Positions 1-9,837 of a stretch of DNA of 64,000 nt are shown here, in pieces. Position numbers and translations under genes: made by a program. Source of the DNA: Campylobacter concisus (GTDB taxonomy: Bacteria > Campylobacterota > Campylobacteria > Campylobacterales > Campylobacteraceae); assembly GCF_003048675.2 (NCBI RefSeq), contig NZ_CP060707.1, forward strand, positions 434,001-498,000, in the 5' to 3' direction. The first letter of the stretch is position 1, and each line of letters opens with the position of its first letter. The notes under the pieces were generated by a model that had not been told where the DNA came from, did not search any database, and was given only the letters and a program-made list of their open reading frames with translations.

Positions 1-521
1 CTCTTAAATAGCTCTTTGTCGTTTTTATAAAGAAGTAAAGCTAGTTTAGCAGTATAGCTTCTATAGTGTGATTTTATGCAGTGAATAGTATTTGACATAA
101 CATCAGTATCGTTGCAATTTACCTCAAATTTTTTATAACTACGTGCTATGCACTTTTTCTTACTGTTTTTTATTCTATCCCTATTTATCTTTTCGGCTTG
201 AACCTTTAAATTTGGTTTTTCTTTTACGATTAGATTATAAAGATCAGCAAAGTAGTTATCTCTAAAAGAGTTATAGTCTGACTGGCATATTAAATCTTCT
301 AAAGAATACTTTTTAAATTTATACTTGCCACTATCGTCATAGCATTTAAAGCTAGGATCAATAAAGTCACTGCCATAGTCTGCGTCACACCATACCAAGG
401 TATCAACCTGTTTATAATCATCACTAGCTTTTTTGGTAGCTATACTAGGGTTCATAGGCTCAAAAGCACTTAAATTTAAGCTTATTAGAAAGCTTAATAA
501 TAATATAGTTTTAAATTTCAT
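1..521 (-). CDS. Small secreted protein, LprI/DUF1311-like (C-terminus outside window)
   Basis: Read directly from the minus strand; about 173 codons are open from an ATG at 521 to the window edge. An AAGGA Shine-Dalgarno lies 8 nt upstream. Residues 1-19 form a signal peptide (MKFKTI then a Leu/Ile/Ser core ending LSAFE), so the product is probably periplasmic. At least six cysteines follow (WCD, KCY, ICQ, KCIA, NCND, HCIK), and the late part has the spacing of the LprI/DUF1311 lysozyme-inhibitor-like families (ICQ, then KKC, then HCIKSHYRSYTAKL). It is the last visible gene downstream of the large M23 protein. Its role is unproven; an immunity or hydrolase-inhibitor function is inference. 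Confidence 0.7.
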   Translation of the reverse strand, partial: MKFKTILLLSFLISLNLSAFEPMNPSIATKKASDDYKQVDTLVWCDADYGSDFIDPSFKCYDDSGKYKFKKYSLEDLICQSDYNSFRDNYFADLYNLIVKEKPNLKVQAEKINRDRIKNSKKKCIARSYKKFEVNCNDTDVMSNTIHCIKSHYRSYTAKLALLLYKNDKELFK

Positions 522-543
522 ATCTTAGTCCTTTATAAATTTA

Positions 544-1003
544 TTAATCAGGTAAATATCTTGATGTAAATTTATAGACATCTACATTGCTATTTTTTTC
601 CTCAAATAGCCATAACTCACAGCTATTTTCAGGGCTTGTATCAAATAGTTGAACCAAAAGAGTATTTTTTTATTTATCCATTTAAAATCAAAGTCATAAG
701 AATAGTTATTTGCATCGTGGGTTATATATCTTGTGTTTTTCATACGCTCTATATCTTTTAACTCTGGCTTAGGCGGATAGCATTAAAACATAATCTTTCC
801 ATACATCTAATATGGTGTTTTCGTAATAAGTAAACTTAGTTTCAATCCAAAATTTTTCTTCACAAGCTTTTTACAATCTTTATTTAAAAAAACTTTTTAG
901 GTACTGCCTTTTTCTCCCAACTATTATCATAGTCATCTGTCGCAAATGAAAAATTTACAGCTACAAGTAAAGCTAAGACTATTTTTAAAAATGTATTTTT
1001 CAT
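544..1003 (-). pseudogene. Frameshifted signal-peptide protein downstream of M23 effector
   Basis: The ATG at 1003 overlaps the TGA of the M23 gene (ATGA), so the two were translationally coupled. The frame opens with a 20-residue signal peptide and runs 39 codons to a TAA at 884-886. The same protein continues to the TAA at 544-546 only after four single-base corrections. Three are missing A residues in A-runs (minus-strand sense; A7 at 886-892, an A5 near 868-872, A7 at 665-671) and one is an extra A near 780-788. Corrected, it encodes about 150 residues with cysteines in CKKACEE, CYPPKP and CELW. I recognise no family. The breaks could be real decay or homopolymer sequencing errors. Confidence 0.6.
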
Positions 1004-4000
1004 AGTATCTCTCCAAACGTGTTTTTATATCCCTCTTTTAGTATCTCTATAGGATCTGCTAAGTCTTTACGCCTTTTAAATTTATTATTTGGATCATTTG
1101 TGACGGTAAAGGCATCTTTTGTGTTGGCTCCATTTGTAAAGTACTCAAAGTGAAGCATAGTTACTATCTCGTTTTTAATTATTCCTGGATGCTTTCCATT
1201 ATTGATCATAAATCCTGCATATCCTATAACCTGACCTTTTCTCACCTTGTCACCTACTTTTACTTTTACTCTTGAAGGATCGACCTCTCCATATCTAATT
1301 ATGAAGCTACCAAATTCTACTGTGTCGTATTGTATCGTTATATGATTGGTTTTATAGTAAAAAGGACCAGCTTTTATTACTTCGCCATCAGCTATAGATA
1401 CTATCTCTACATTTGATGTAAAAGCTAATTCATTTGCATTTGTTCTAGCTATCCTGTCTGCATATAGATCTCTTGCAGCATGCTTTCTGCCACCAGGTCT
1501 ATCCCAATTAAATATAGCCTGACTCTCTCCTGTATCGCCTATCATAAGTGTCCAGTCAAATTCCATACCTTTATCATTTAAAGGCTTGATTTTTAGTGGA
1601 AAGACTATCTCATTTCCTATCTCTATCTTGACTAAGGCTTCCCTATCCCCATCCACCCACATACCTTTATCTACTCTAGTTATGCTCTTTGATTCATTAA
1701 AAGAGTTTATAAAGCTATCCATATTATCTTTGCTTAGTAGGTTGATACCATACTTGGTATCTTTATTTATCTTTGTTTGACCTGTTTGGTTTGTATTGCT
1801 TTGGTTTTGATAGTTTGTGGAATTTGCTTCATCTATGTAAATTTGATATCTCTTATTTGTACTATCTTCACTCTTTAGCCCTTTAGTAAGTTTGTCATCT
1901 TCATAGATATTTATATCTTGCTTAGATATATCTTTATCTATATATAAGTAGCCACTTTTATTTACTAAGGCATCATCATGATTTAGACTAGCTTTAAAAC
2001 TCTTCTCTTTTATAGCATGCTCAAATTCATATATGATTAGCTTATCATCTTTAAATTTAATATATAGAGGTATCTTTATATCTATCCTTATATGGTTTTT
2101 ACCATATACGCTTTTGTATTTAAATTTATCCTTCTCCCCTTCAAGATATGCAAAAAATACTATAGTATGACCACCTTGCTTTAGCTTATCTAGATCATCT
2201 TTTTTTATAAGATCTGAAATTTTAAATCTTATCTCTTTACCCTTTTTATCTTTTAGCTCTACCACCTCTCTAGGTTTTTCTTTAGATACTTCGTTATACT
2301 CTATGCTCTTTATCACCATATATCCCCAAAGTACCTCTTTATATCTCTTGTCTCCTTTTTCTTGTTTATATATAGCCTTTAGGCTTATCTCTTCATTTGT
2401 CTTAAATGGATACTCATTATCAGAGACTACATTTACTATATGATCTGTTATATCTCTTAAAGATACCTTGTTTGTATGGTTATAGCTACCACCACTTTTA
2501 TCTTTATATCCTATAGATATGATAGCTGTACCAGTATAGGCATGTATGCTTTTAGTATCATAAATTTTACTTAGATCAGATGAATAGACTATAAGCTTAG
2601 TATCTTTCTTATCATTTCTATCTATAGGGATATTAAATGTAGCCCTATATGAGTTTTTCATATCTGAGTCTTTATTTTTAACTAAAGATGTACTCTCATA
2701 TATACTCTTATCACCGCAGTGGTGAAGATATACCTTATCTATATCACTAGCTTCACCTTTTTCGTTTTCAATGATGAGATTATCTAGTGTTAGAGCTAGG
2801 CTTGAGCTAGATGTTGATGTAGGTTCTGCATTATTACCAAGAGCTAGACGAAGCTTCATGTCAAACATAGCTGAGTCTTTATCATCTCTAAGGGTAAAGT
2901 TATTCTCCTTAGCGAAATTTAGAAGGTTGAAATTTAGATATTCATCTTTAGATGAGGGGAGCTTAAAGTGGCTCATCTTTACCACGCCATCTTCTAGCTT
3001 GTACTCTATCTCATCGCTACTTTGCCTCACGCTAGTAAAGCAAGCACCCTTTGTCTTGTTTTTATCATCTTTGCCATCATCGTTTTCTTTATAAAGTATC
3101 ACGCTATCTGACTTTGTCTTTGCGTTTTTAAATTTGATATCTCTATCAGACGAAACGCCTTTGTTCTCTTTCTCATAAGAGTCAAATTTAAAGTCAGTCA
3201 GTATTAGTTCGCATAAATTTAGCTTGCCATAGTTTGGTCTGCTAGGATTTAGCTCTTTTGGGTTTAGCTCGCTGCAGTCAAATTCTGTTTGGCTGGCTAG
3301 CACGATGGTAAAGTTGCTCTTTTTAGGCTGAAATATCCTAATAGGAGTAGCCGTCTTTATAGGGCAGAGTATGAGCATATCTTCTTGTTTATAAAGCTCT
3401 TCTTCTCTTCTTTTTAGGAGTTTGTTTATCCTTGAAGCGTTAGATGTAGAAGAGGATGTTAAATTTACGCAGTAGATATTTTCGGTGCTAAATTTCTTTG
3501 ATGTTTCAGAGCTCAAAAGAGAATTTAGCTTTTCAGCAAATGGCTTAAATAGCCCATCACACTTTGAAGCGGTGCCGTTTGATCTCTCTTCATCTTTTTG
3601 AATAAATTCTAAGTGAGTGACGTCTTCTTTGTGCTCTTTGCCGTTTTTGTGTTTTGTTACATACATAGCTTTAGAGATATTTAGGTGGGTAAAGAGGTCT
3701 ATACACTCGCCAAAGCTGACACGCTCCATGCTAGCCGCGCTAGATGAGTCGCTAAGTGCCTTGTTGTTTTCGTATGACTCGTAAAGGCCAAACTGAGCTG
3801 ATATCTTTTGTCTTAAAAGTTTAAGGTTGTGTGGATTATCACCGCTAAAGCTCTCAAAAGCTAGCCAAAACCACGCTTTAAAGCGACTTTTGCTCTTGAT
3901 GTATTTTGCTAAAGCTGGGTCGATATTTTTCTTACTGCTTATGTGAAGCAGGGCTAGAAGTGCGACATGCTCTTTTGAGACATTAGATGTCCCAGATGAA

Positions 4001-4467
4001 GTGAGCTTGACCTCTTCTAAATTTGCAAGCGATGAGCCTCTTAGTTTCTCTTTTATATCAGCCGCTAGTGGCTTTAGCTTTGACTCTAATATGGCATTTA
4101 ACTGCTCATCTTGGCTAAATTTAAACTCAGGCAACTCTGCGCCTGCACCACCAGACGCCTTTGTATAAGCAGCCCTTGCAGCGTCATTTATATCGTTAAA
4201 AAGTTTTTCTGCATCTATCTTTGAAACTACGGTTTTTGTTGTAGTGTTTGTTATAGTTTTTCTAGCAGCCTCGATCACTTTTGGTTTGTTGGTACCATAA
4301 ATTTGAGTGCATATCGCGTCTAGGTCGTCTTTTAAGCTAAAGCTATATCCCATAAGTAGCTTGTCACCAGAGACAAATGGCTTGCTGATGTCGGCGCTAT
4401 ATGATAGTTTGATGATATCTATTAAGTTTTCTTTAAAATTTGCATCATTTCTAGGGGTTATAGACAT
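1000..4467 (-). CDS. Large M23-peptidase protein, putative exported peptidoglycan-hydrolase effector
   Basis: 1155 residues. The ATG at 4467 is chosen over a GTG at 4503 because AAGGAAG lies 4 nt before it. There is no signal peptide. The first 260 residues are alpha-rich and loosely recall the lysozyme-like domain of type VI secretion (T6SS)-associated proteins (SRFKAWFWLAF and QFGLYE motifs). The middle 700 residues are Ser/Lys/Asp-rich beta segments, perhaps Ig-like. The last 170 residues are a LytM/M23 metallopeptidase domain: zinc motif HAARD at 996-1000 and a final LHFEY with H1106. The usual first histidine of HxH is Met1104. Two signal-peptide genes follow on the same strand, an arrangement typical of toxin and periplasmic immunity. 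No secretion genes are in view, so the T6SS role is inference; the peptidase fold is firm. Confidence 0.75.
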   Translation of the reverse strand: MSITPRNDANFKENLIDIIKLSYSADISKPFVSGDKLLMGYSFSLKDDLDAICTQIYGTNKPKVIEAARKTITNTTTKTVVSKIDAEKLFNDINDAARAAYTKASGGAGAELPEFKFSQDEQLNAILESKLKPLAADIKEKLRGSSLANLEEVKLTSSGTSNVSKEHVALLALLHISSKKNIDPALAKYIKSKSRFKAWFWLAFESFSGDNPHNLKLLRQKISAQFGLYESYENNKALSDSSSAASMERVSFGECIDLFTHLNISKAMYVTKHKNGKEHKEDVTHLEFIQKDEERSNGTASKCDGLFKPFAEKLNSLLSSETSKKFSTENIYCVNLTSSSTSNASRINKLLKRREEELYKQEDMLILCPIKTATPIRIFQPKKSNFTIVLASQTEFDCSELNPKELNPSRPNYGKLNLCELILTDFKFDSYEKENKGVSSDRDIKFKNAKTKSDSVILYKENDDGKDDKNKTKGACFTSVRQSSDEIEYKLEDGVVKMSHFKLPSSKDEYLNFNLLNFAKENNFTLRDDKDSAMFDMKLRLALGNNAEPTSTSSSSLALTLDNLIIENEKGEASDIDKVYLHHCGDKSIYESTSLVKNKDSDMKNSYRATFNIPIDRNDKKDTKLIVYSSDLSKIYDTKSIHAYTGTAIISIGYKDKSGGSYNHTNKVSLRDITDHIVNVVSDNEYPFKTNEEISLKAIYKQEKGDKRYKEVLWGYMVIKSIEYNEVSKEKPREVVELKDKKGKEIRFKISDLIKKDDLDKLKQGGHTIVFFAYLEGEKDKFKYKSVYGKNHIRIDIKIPLYIKFKDDKLIIYEFEHAIKEKSFKASLNHDDALVNKSGYLYIDKDISKQDINIYEDDKLTKGLKSEDSTNKRYQIYIDEANSTNYQNQSNTNQTGQTKINKDTKYGINLLSKDNMDSFINSFNESKSITRVDKGMWVDGDREALVKIEIGNEIVFPLKIKPLNDKGMEFDWTLMIGDTGESQAIFNWDRPGGRKHAARDLYADRIARTNANELAFTSNVEIVSIADGEVIKAGPFYYKTNHITIQYDTVEFGSFIIRYGEVDPSRVKVKVGDKVRKGQVIGYAGFMINNGKHPGIIKNEIVTMLHFEYFTNGANTKDAFTVTNDPNNKFKRRKDLADPIEILKEGYKNTFGEIL

Positions 4468-4622
4468 AAAACTTCCTTGATTATTGTTTTGATATATTAG
4501 CACAAACTTAAAAAGTTTTCAATAAAAAACTATTTTTATGAAATTTTTGTCTTTTTAAGAAATTTGATAGTTAAATTTATATTAGAACAGCGAACAACTA
4601 AAAGCTATGACACAAAAAATTA

Positions 4623-5840
4623 TCAAAGAGCCTTTATAAACTCTTTAAATTTATCTCCTCGCTCAGCGTAGCTCTTAAACTGATCAAGGCTCGCAGCTGC
4701 TGGGCTTAGAAGCGCTATCTCTCCTTTTTTTAGCTCTTTGCTTATCTCATTTACAGCGTTTTGTAAAAAGTCGCATTTTAGGGCAGGCACGTTAAATTTA
4801 TCGGCTAAATTCATAAGTTTGTCGCTGTTTGAGCCGATGGCGTAAATTTTGACCTTAAGCCCACTTAAGTTTTCAAATAGCTCGTCCATGCTAACGCCCT
4901 TGTCGTCGCCGCCTAAGATCAGGTGCATGAAGTGATCTTTGTAGCGTTTTACGGCTTGAATGCTGGCGTCTATGTTGGTCGCTTTTGTGTCATTGACCCA
5001 AGTTCGCCCCATCTTGTCGGTGAGCTCTTCAAGCTTGTTTGCCTCGATGACAAATGTGTTTAAAAGCCCTACATCACAGCGGTCAAATAAAATTTTCTCA
5101 ACCGCAAGTGCCAGCAGTGCGTCAAGTAAAAATGGCGTTTTAAAGGCTATATCGCCCAAATTTACGCCGCAAAAACGAGCAAGATCGCTCTCATCTTTAT
5201 AGGCGATCACTTTGGCCTTTGTAGGCGTGCTAGCGTAAATTTCAGGCACTATCGCTACGCTAGTTTCGCTCATGCTAACAAGCGGCTTTAGCTTGGCTTT
5301 TTCATACTCGCTCATGTTACCATGCCAGCTTAGATGATCTGGCGTGATCGGCAAAAGTACGTAAATTCCTGGTACGGCGCGCTTTGTGTAGTGAAGCGTA
5401 AATGAGCTAGTCTCAAGTATCCAAATTTTAGCGTGCGGGTCTAAATTTGCTAGCGCGATGCCGACATTTCCGCCCATCACTGAGCCCTTGCTCTCTAGCA
5501 GGTGCTGCATCATCTTTGTGGTCGTCGTCTTGCCGTTTGTGCCGCTTATCCAGACGTTAAATGGCAAATGCGCCTTGTAAATTTCATAAAAATAGTCATA
5601 TTCGCTAACTAAATTTTTAGCTTTTTTGATAAGCTCGTGGTGAGGCGGGATGCCCGGGCTTGGTATCTCTAGGCTGCTTTTTGCTGGGTCAAATTCGCTA
5701 ACTGGCAAAAGTGCGTTACCAAACTCATCTTTTGAAATTTCGCTAAATTTATCATCATAGATATCCCAAAGTCCGTCGTTTACGAAGTTTTTAGCGATAG
5801 CTTTTGTCGTGCCACCATAGCCAAATAGTGATTTTCTCAT
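4623..5840 (-). CDS. murD: UDP-N-acetylmuramoyl-L-alanine--D-glutamate ligase
   Basis: 405 residues, slightly short for MurD but usual for Campylobacter. It adds D-glutamate to UDP-MurNAc-L-Ala in the cytoplasmic stage of peptidoglycan synthesis. The Mur-ligase ATP loop GTNGKTTTT is at residues 100-108, followed by GGNVGIAL, the ETSSF motif, and TPDHLSWHG, a typical MurD central-domain sequence. The C-terminal domain holds LGGDDKG and [12 protein letters not shown]. It lies just downstream of an unknown gene and mraY on the same strand, so it is probably the last gene of that operon. The divergence from C. jejuni-like order starts right after its stop. Confidence 0.97.
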   Translation of the reverse strand: MRKSLFGYGGTTKAIAKNFVNDGLWDIYDDKFSEISKDEFGNALLPVSEFDPAKSSLEIPSPGIPPHHELIKKAKNLVSEYDYFYEIYKAHLPFNVWISGTNGKTTTTKMMQHLLESKGSVMGGNVGIALANLDPHAKIWILETSSFTLHYTKRAVPGIYVLLPITPDHLSWHGNMSEYEKAKLKPLVSMSETSVAIVPEIYASTPTKAKVIAYKDESDLARFCGVNLGDIAFKTPFLLDALLALAVEKILFDRCDVGLLNTFVIEANKLEELTDKMGRTWVNDTKATNIDASIQAVKRYKDHFMHLILGGDDKGVSMDELFENLSGLKVKIYAIGSNSDKLMNLADKFNVPALKCDFLQNAVNEISKELKKGEIALLSPAAASLDQFKSYAERGDKFKEFIKAL

Positions 5841-5844
5841 GCTT

Positions 5845-6360
5845 TTATCCTCTTTTGCCCCATAAAATTTCTACTATCTCATTTGCACTTAGCTCACGCA
5901 TCACGCCCTCTATCTCGCGGCGTTCAAAGAGCTCAAATCTAAACGTATCAGCAAAATTTAGCTTCAAAAACTCCGCAAAATATGCGCCTTTGCAAGCAAA
6001 TTTTACTCTTACATAAAATGCCTCTAAAAAATCATCATCAAATTCAGGCACAGGCGCTAACATACGCTCTACGATCTGCCTAAGCTCGTCTTTTGTTATG
6101 TCAGGCACCACTTTTGGCTCTGGCAGGGCGATGTCAAAGGCGAGATTTTCAGCGCCCTCAGCCTCCCACCACTCGTGCAGGCTAAATTTACTCATATCCT
6201 TGCCGCTTATCTTGGCTAGACGCTGCTCTACCTTGTGGTACTCTTCGCTGTCCTCATCGCCAAATTCGTCGCAATAGTCGGTGTAGGCTAAAATTTGCTC
6301 CAAAATTTCATCATATTTTTTTCTAGCACTCTCAAAGTCAGGCTCTATCTGCGCTCGCAT
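5845..6360 (-). CDS. Uncharacterised acidic protein between mraY and murD
   Basis: 171 residues, packed between mraY (3 nt upstream) and murD (4 nt downstream), so surely co-transcribed with them. No signal peptide or membrane segment is seen. It is rich in Glu/Asp, with an acidic stretch near residues 33-42 ([10 protein letters not shown]), a [11 protein letters not shown] segment and a C-terminal helix ending [10 protein letters not shown] do not recognise the family. The position suggests a role connected with precursor synthesis or only shared expression; nothing in the sequence shows a catalytic site. Confidence 0.8.
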   Translation of the reverse strand: MRAQIEPDFESARKKYDEILEQILAYTDYCDEFGDEDSEEYHKVEQRLAKISGKDMSKFSLHEWWEAEGAENLAFDIALPEPKVVPDITKDELRQIVERMLAPVPEFDDDFLEAFYVRVKFACKGAYFAEFLKLNFADTFRFELFERREIEGVMRELSANEIVEILWGKRG

Positions 6361-6363
6361 GAT

Positions 6364-7428
6364 CTACCTGATCTTTAGCGCTGTTAGTGCGATCAAATTT
6401 GCTAAAAGCGCGATGATCCAAAAGCGCACGATGATCTTATTTTCCGCCCAGCCTTTTATCTCAAAATGGTGATGTATAGGCGCCATGAGGAAAATTCTGC
6501 GTTTAAAAATTTTAAAGCTACCAACTTGCAAGATGACGCTTAACGTCTCAACGACAAAGATGAGGCCGATGATAATGAGCAAAATTTCGTTTTTGGTCGC
6601 AACGCCCATAAAACCGATATATGCGCCGACGCTCAGGCTACCGCTATCGCCCATAAAGACTTCAGCCGGATGGCAGTTAAACCACAAAAAGCCCATAAGT
6701 GAGCCAATGAGCGCAGAGGCTACGACGACGCTCTCGCCAACGCCTGCGATCTTTGGCAAAAGCAGGTACGAGCTAAAGACGGCGTGACCGCAGATGTAGG
6801 CAAAAACGCCAAGAGTTAGAAGCGAAAATATCGATGGCACCGCGGCAAGTCCGTCAAGTCCGTCTGTTAAATTTACCGCATTTGAGGCTGCGACGATGAC
6901 TAGCGTCCAAAAGAAAATGGCAAAAATTTTCATATCAAAGATCGGCTGCTTGTAAAATGGCAGGTAAAACTCGGTGTTTAGCTCTTTGCTGATGTATAAA
7001 AAGGCTGCGAGTAAAAAGGCGATGAGAAACTGAAAAAAGAGCTTTGCCTTTGGGCTTAGGCCGGCGTGGTTTTTAGCACCTAAAATTTTGCTGTAGTCAT
7101 CCTTATAACCAAGCAAAGTAAAGCAAACTAGGCAAAAGAGCGAGGCTAGCACGAAAGCGTTATCAAGCCTAGCGCAGATGATCGTGGCGATTACGGCTGT
7201 AAAGACAAAGACAAGTCCGCCCATGGTCGGCGTTTTTGCCTTTTTTTGGTGAGTTTGTGGCGCGAGCTCGTAGATAGGCTGGGCGGCGTTTTTTGCCTTT
7301 GCCCAGGCGATAAATTTAGGCATCAGATAAGCTGTCAAGATAAATGCTATGAAAAACGCGATGCCAGCGCGAACGGTGATATACTGAAAGATATTAAAAT
7401 TTAAAATTTCGTAGATATAGTAAAACAT
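6364..7428 (-). CDS. mraY: Phospho-N-acetylmuramoyl-pentapeptide-transferase
   Basis: 354 residues from the ATG at 7428, which has an AAAGG ribosome site; an upstream in-frame start at 7455 would add nine atypical residues. It is an integral membrane enzyme with about ten hydrophobic segments that transfers phospho-MurNAc-pentapeptide to undecaprenyl phosphate, making lipid I. Family landmarks are present: [13 protein letters not shown] (the DDxxK-type aspartate pair), [20 protein letters not shown] and MAPIHHHFE. It is first in the operon with the unknown gene and murD, and is divergent from gpmI with a shared promoter region at 7429-7507. Confidence 0.97.
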
Positions 7429-7461
7429 AGGGGCCTTTATTTTAAAAAAAAGCAATTTTAG

Positions 7462-7467
7462 TATAAT
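7462..7467 (+). promoter_or_regulatory. Probable sigma-70 -10 box of gpmI
   Basis: A perfect TATAAT lies 40 nt before the gpmI start in the 79-nt gap between divergent mraY and gpmI. There is T/A-rich sequence upstream and no clear -35, as is common for Campylobacter promoters. Confidence 0.55.
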
Positions 7468-7507
7468 GGCCTTAAAAATTATCTAAATTTAAGGATAAAA
7501 TTTAAAA

Positions 7508-8971
7508 ATGGCTCAAAAAACTATACTTATAATAACTGATGGCATAGGATCAAACAAAAATGGCAAATTTAATGCATTTGAGGCGGCCAAAAAGCCAAAC
7601 TACGATAAATTTTTTAAAGAAATCCCAAACTCGCTCATAAAAACTTCTGGAAACGCTGTGGGGCTACCCAAAGGGCAGATGGGAAACAGCGAAGTAGGGC
7701 ACATGTGCATAGGAAGCGGTCGAGTTTTGTATCAAAATTTGGTCAAAATTTCACGCGGCTTTAATGATGGCTCAATAGCAGAAAATGAAGCGCTAAAAGC
7801 CCTTTTTAAAAAGTGCAAAAAGATCCACGTCATAGGGCTTTATAGCGACGGCGGCGTGCACTCTCACATGGAGCATTTTGATGGCATGTGCGAGCTTGCT
7901 AGCAAAAGTGGCTGCGAAGTTTTTGCCCACGCTATCACCGACGGACGCGACGTTAGCCCAAATAGCGGCGTAAATTTCATAAAAAGCTTGGAGGCTAAAT
8001 TTAAGGTAGCAACCGTTTGCGGGAGATTTTACGCGATGGATAGAGATAAACGCTGGGAGCGCATAAAAGAGGCCTATGATAGCTTAGTAGGGGGAGCAAA
8101 TTTAAGCAGCTTAACGCCAAGCGAGTATCTGCAAAAAAGCTACGACGAGGGCGTGACTGACGAGTTTGTAAAGCCAGCAAGCTTTAATGGCTTTAGTGGC
8201 ATAGGCAAAGATGACGGCGTGATCTTTATAAATTTTAGAAATGATAGAGCAAGAGAGATTTGCCAGGCTTTGGGCGAGGAGAAATTTAGCGAGTTTGAGC
8301 GACCTTTTGCTATCAAAAATTTAATCACCATGACCGAATACGACGCAAATTTTAAATTTGAAGTGCTTTTTAAAAATGAAAAGATAAAAAACACTCTAAG
8401 CGAGGTCATAGCAGAGGCTGGACTAAGGCAACTTCACACGGCTGAGACTGAAAAATACGCCCACGTAACATTTTTCTTTAATGGTGGCGTCGAGGAACTA
8501 GCCAGCAACGAAACAAGGGTGCTCATCCCTAGTCCAAAGGTCAAAACCTACGACGAAAAGCCAGAAATGAGCGCTGCTGAGGTTTGCAAGGCTGTGCTAA
8601 AGGGCATGGAGGATGAGCAAGACTTTATCGTAGTAAATTTCGCAAATGGCGATATGGTTGGACACACTGGCAATTACGAGGCTGCTATAAAGGCGGTTGA
8701 AGCAGTGGATATGGCTCTTGGAGAAATTTATGCTAAAGCAAAAGAGAAAAACTACGCGATGATCATCACGAGCGATCACGGAAACTGCGAAGAGATGCGT
8801 GATAGCAGCGGTGAGCTACTGACAAATCACACAACTTATGACGTCTTTTGCTTTGTGATGGCTGATGGGGTTAAAGAGCTAAAAAATGGCGGCCTAAACA
8901 ACATTGCGCCTAGTGTTTTAAAGCTCATGGGGCTTGAAATTCCAGCTGAAATGGACGAGGCGTTATTTTAA
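7508..8971 (+). CDS. gpmI: 2,3-bisphosphoglycerate-independent phosphoglycerate mutase
   Basis: 487 residues. It interconverts 3- and 2-phosphoglycerate with two manganese ions, independently of 2,3-bisphosphoglycerate. Visible family features are ITDGIG at the N-terminus, the catalytic serine in GNSEVGH (Ser61), SDGGVHSH, ITDGRD, the FINFRNDRAR motif, and the C-terminal metal motifs ANGDMVGHTGN and SDHGNCE. The start follows an AAGGATAAAA ribosome site. It is read away from mraY and precedes fabG by 36 nt. The alkaline-phosphatase fold and length are normal for the family. Confidence 0.97.
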   Translation: MAQKTILIITDGIGSNKNGKFNAFEAAKKPNYDKFFKEIPNSLIKTSGNAVGLPKGQMGNSEVGHMCIGSGRVLYQNLVKISRGFNDGSIAENEALKALFKKCKKIHVIGLYSDGGVHSHMEHFDGMCELASKSGCEVFAHAITDGRDVSPNSGVNFIKSLEAKFKVATVCGRFYAMDRDKRWERIKEAYDSLVGGANLSSLTPSEYLQKSYDEGVTDEFVKPASFNGFSGIGKDDGVIFINFRNDRAREICQALGEEKFSEFERPFAIKNLITMTEYDANFKFEVLFKNEKIKNTLSEVIAEAGLRQLHTAETEKYAHVTFFFNGGVEELASNETRVLIPSPKVKTYDEKPEMSAAEVCKAVLKGMEDEQDFIVVNFANGDMVGHTGNYEAAIKAVEAVDMALGEIYAKAKEKNYAMIITSDHGNCEEMRDSSGELLTNHTTYDVFCFVMADGVKELKNGGLNNIAPSVLKLMGLEIPAEMDEALF

Positions 8972-9007
8972 ATTTGATAATATAAGCAAAATTTATAAGG
9001 AGAATTT

Positions 9008-9751
9008 ATGAAATTTAGTGGAAAAAACGTGCTAATAACAGGTGCAAGCAGAGGCATCGGCGCACAAATCGCAAAGACGCTTGCAAATATGGGCTTAAAA
9101 GTGTGGATAAACTACCGCTCAAAGCCTGAAATAGCAGACGCTTTGCAAGCTGAAATCGAGCAAAATGGCGGCAAGGCTGCAGTGATAAAATTTGACGCGA
9201 CAGACGAAGATGAGTTTATAAAAGGTATAAATTTGATAGTTGATAGCGACGGCGAGCTAAGCTACCTCGTAAATAACGCTGGCATAACAAACGACAAGCT
9301 AGCACTTCGCATGAAAACTAGCGAATTTACAGATGTGATAAATGCAAATTTAACTTCAGCTTTCATAGGATGTAGAGAGGCTTTAAAAGTGATGAGCAAA
9401 AAGCGCTTCGGAGCAGTCGTAAACGTCGCATCTATTGTTGGTGAGATGGGAAATGCTGGACAGGTGAATTATTCAGCCAGCAAGGGCGGACTAATCGCCA
9501 TGAGTAAGAGCTTTGCAAAAGAGGGTGCGAGCAGAAATATCCGCTTTAACAGCGTAACTCCGGGCTTTATAGAGACTGATATGACGCATGGACTAAGTGA
9601 TGAGGTGAAAAAAACTTATAGCGACAATATCCCACTAAAACGCTTTGGCAGTGCTAGCGAAGTAGCTGAGGCGGTTGCATTTTTACTAAGTGATCACGCT
9701 AGCTACGTGACTGGCGAGACGCTAAAAATAAACGGCGGACTTTATATGTAA
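9008..9751 (+). CDS. fabG: 3-oxoacyl-[acyl-carrier-protein] reductase
   Basis: 247 residues, a classical short-chain dehydrogenase. It carries TGASRGIG for NADPH binding (residues 11-18), NNAG at 89-92, and the catalytic Ser142, Tyr155 and Lys159 (VNYSASKG). It reduces beta-ketoacyl-ACP in fatty-acid elongation. A strong AAGGAG precedes the ATG. The neighbours acpP, fabF and accA confirm the pathway and exclude most other SDR roles. Confidence 0.96.
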   Translation: MKFSGKNVLITGASRGIGAQIAKTLANMGLKVWINYRSKPEIADALQAEIEQNGGKAAVIKFDATDEDEFIKGINLIVDSDGELSYLVNNAGITNDKLALRMKTSEFTDVINANLTSAFIGCREALKVMSKKRFGAVVNVASIVGEMGNAGQVNYSASKGGLIAMSKSFAKEGASRNIRFNSVTPGFIETDMTHGLSDEVKKTYSDNIPLKRFGSASEVAEAVAFLLSDHASYVTGETLKINGGLYM

Positions 9752-9837
9752 TGAAATTTCAACAAGTTTTGAAATTTAAAATAAATAAAAGCGTAAATAT
9801 TATAAGATAACAGACATTTTTTATAAGGAGACCTTAA

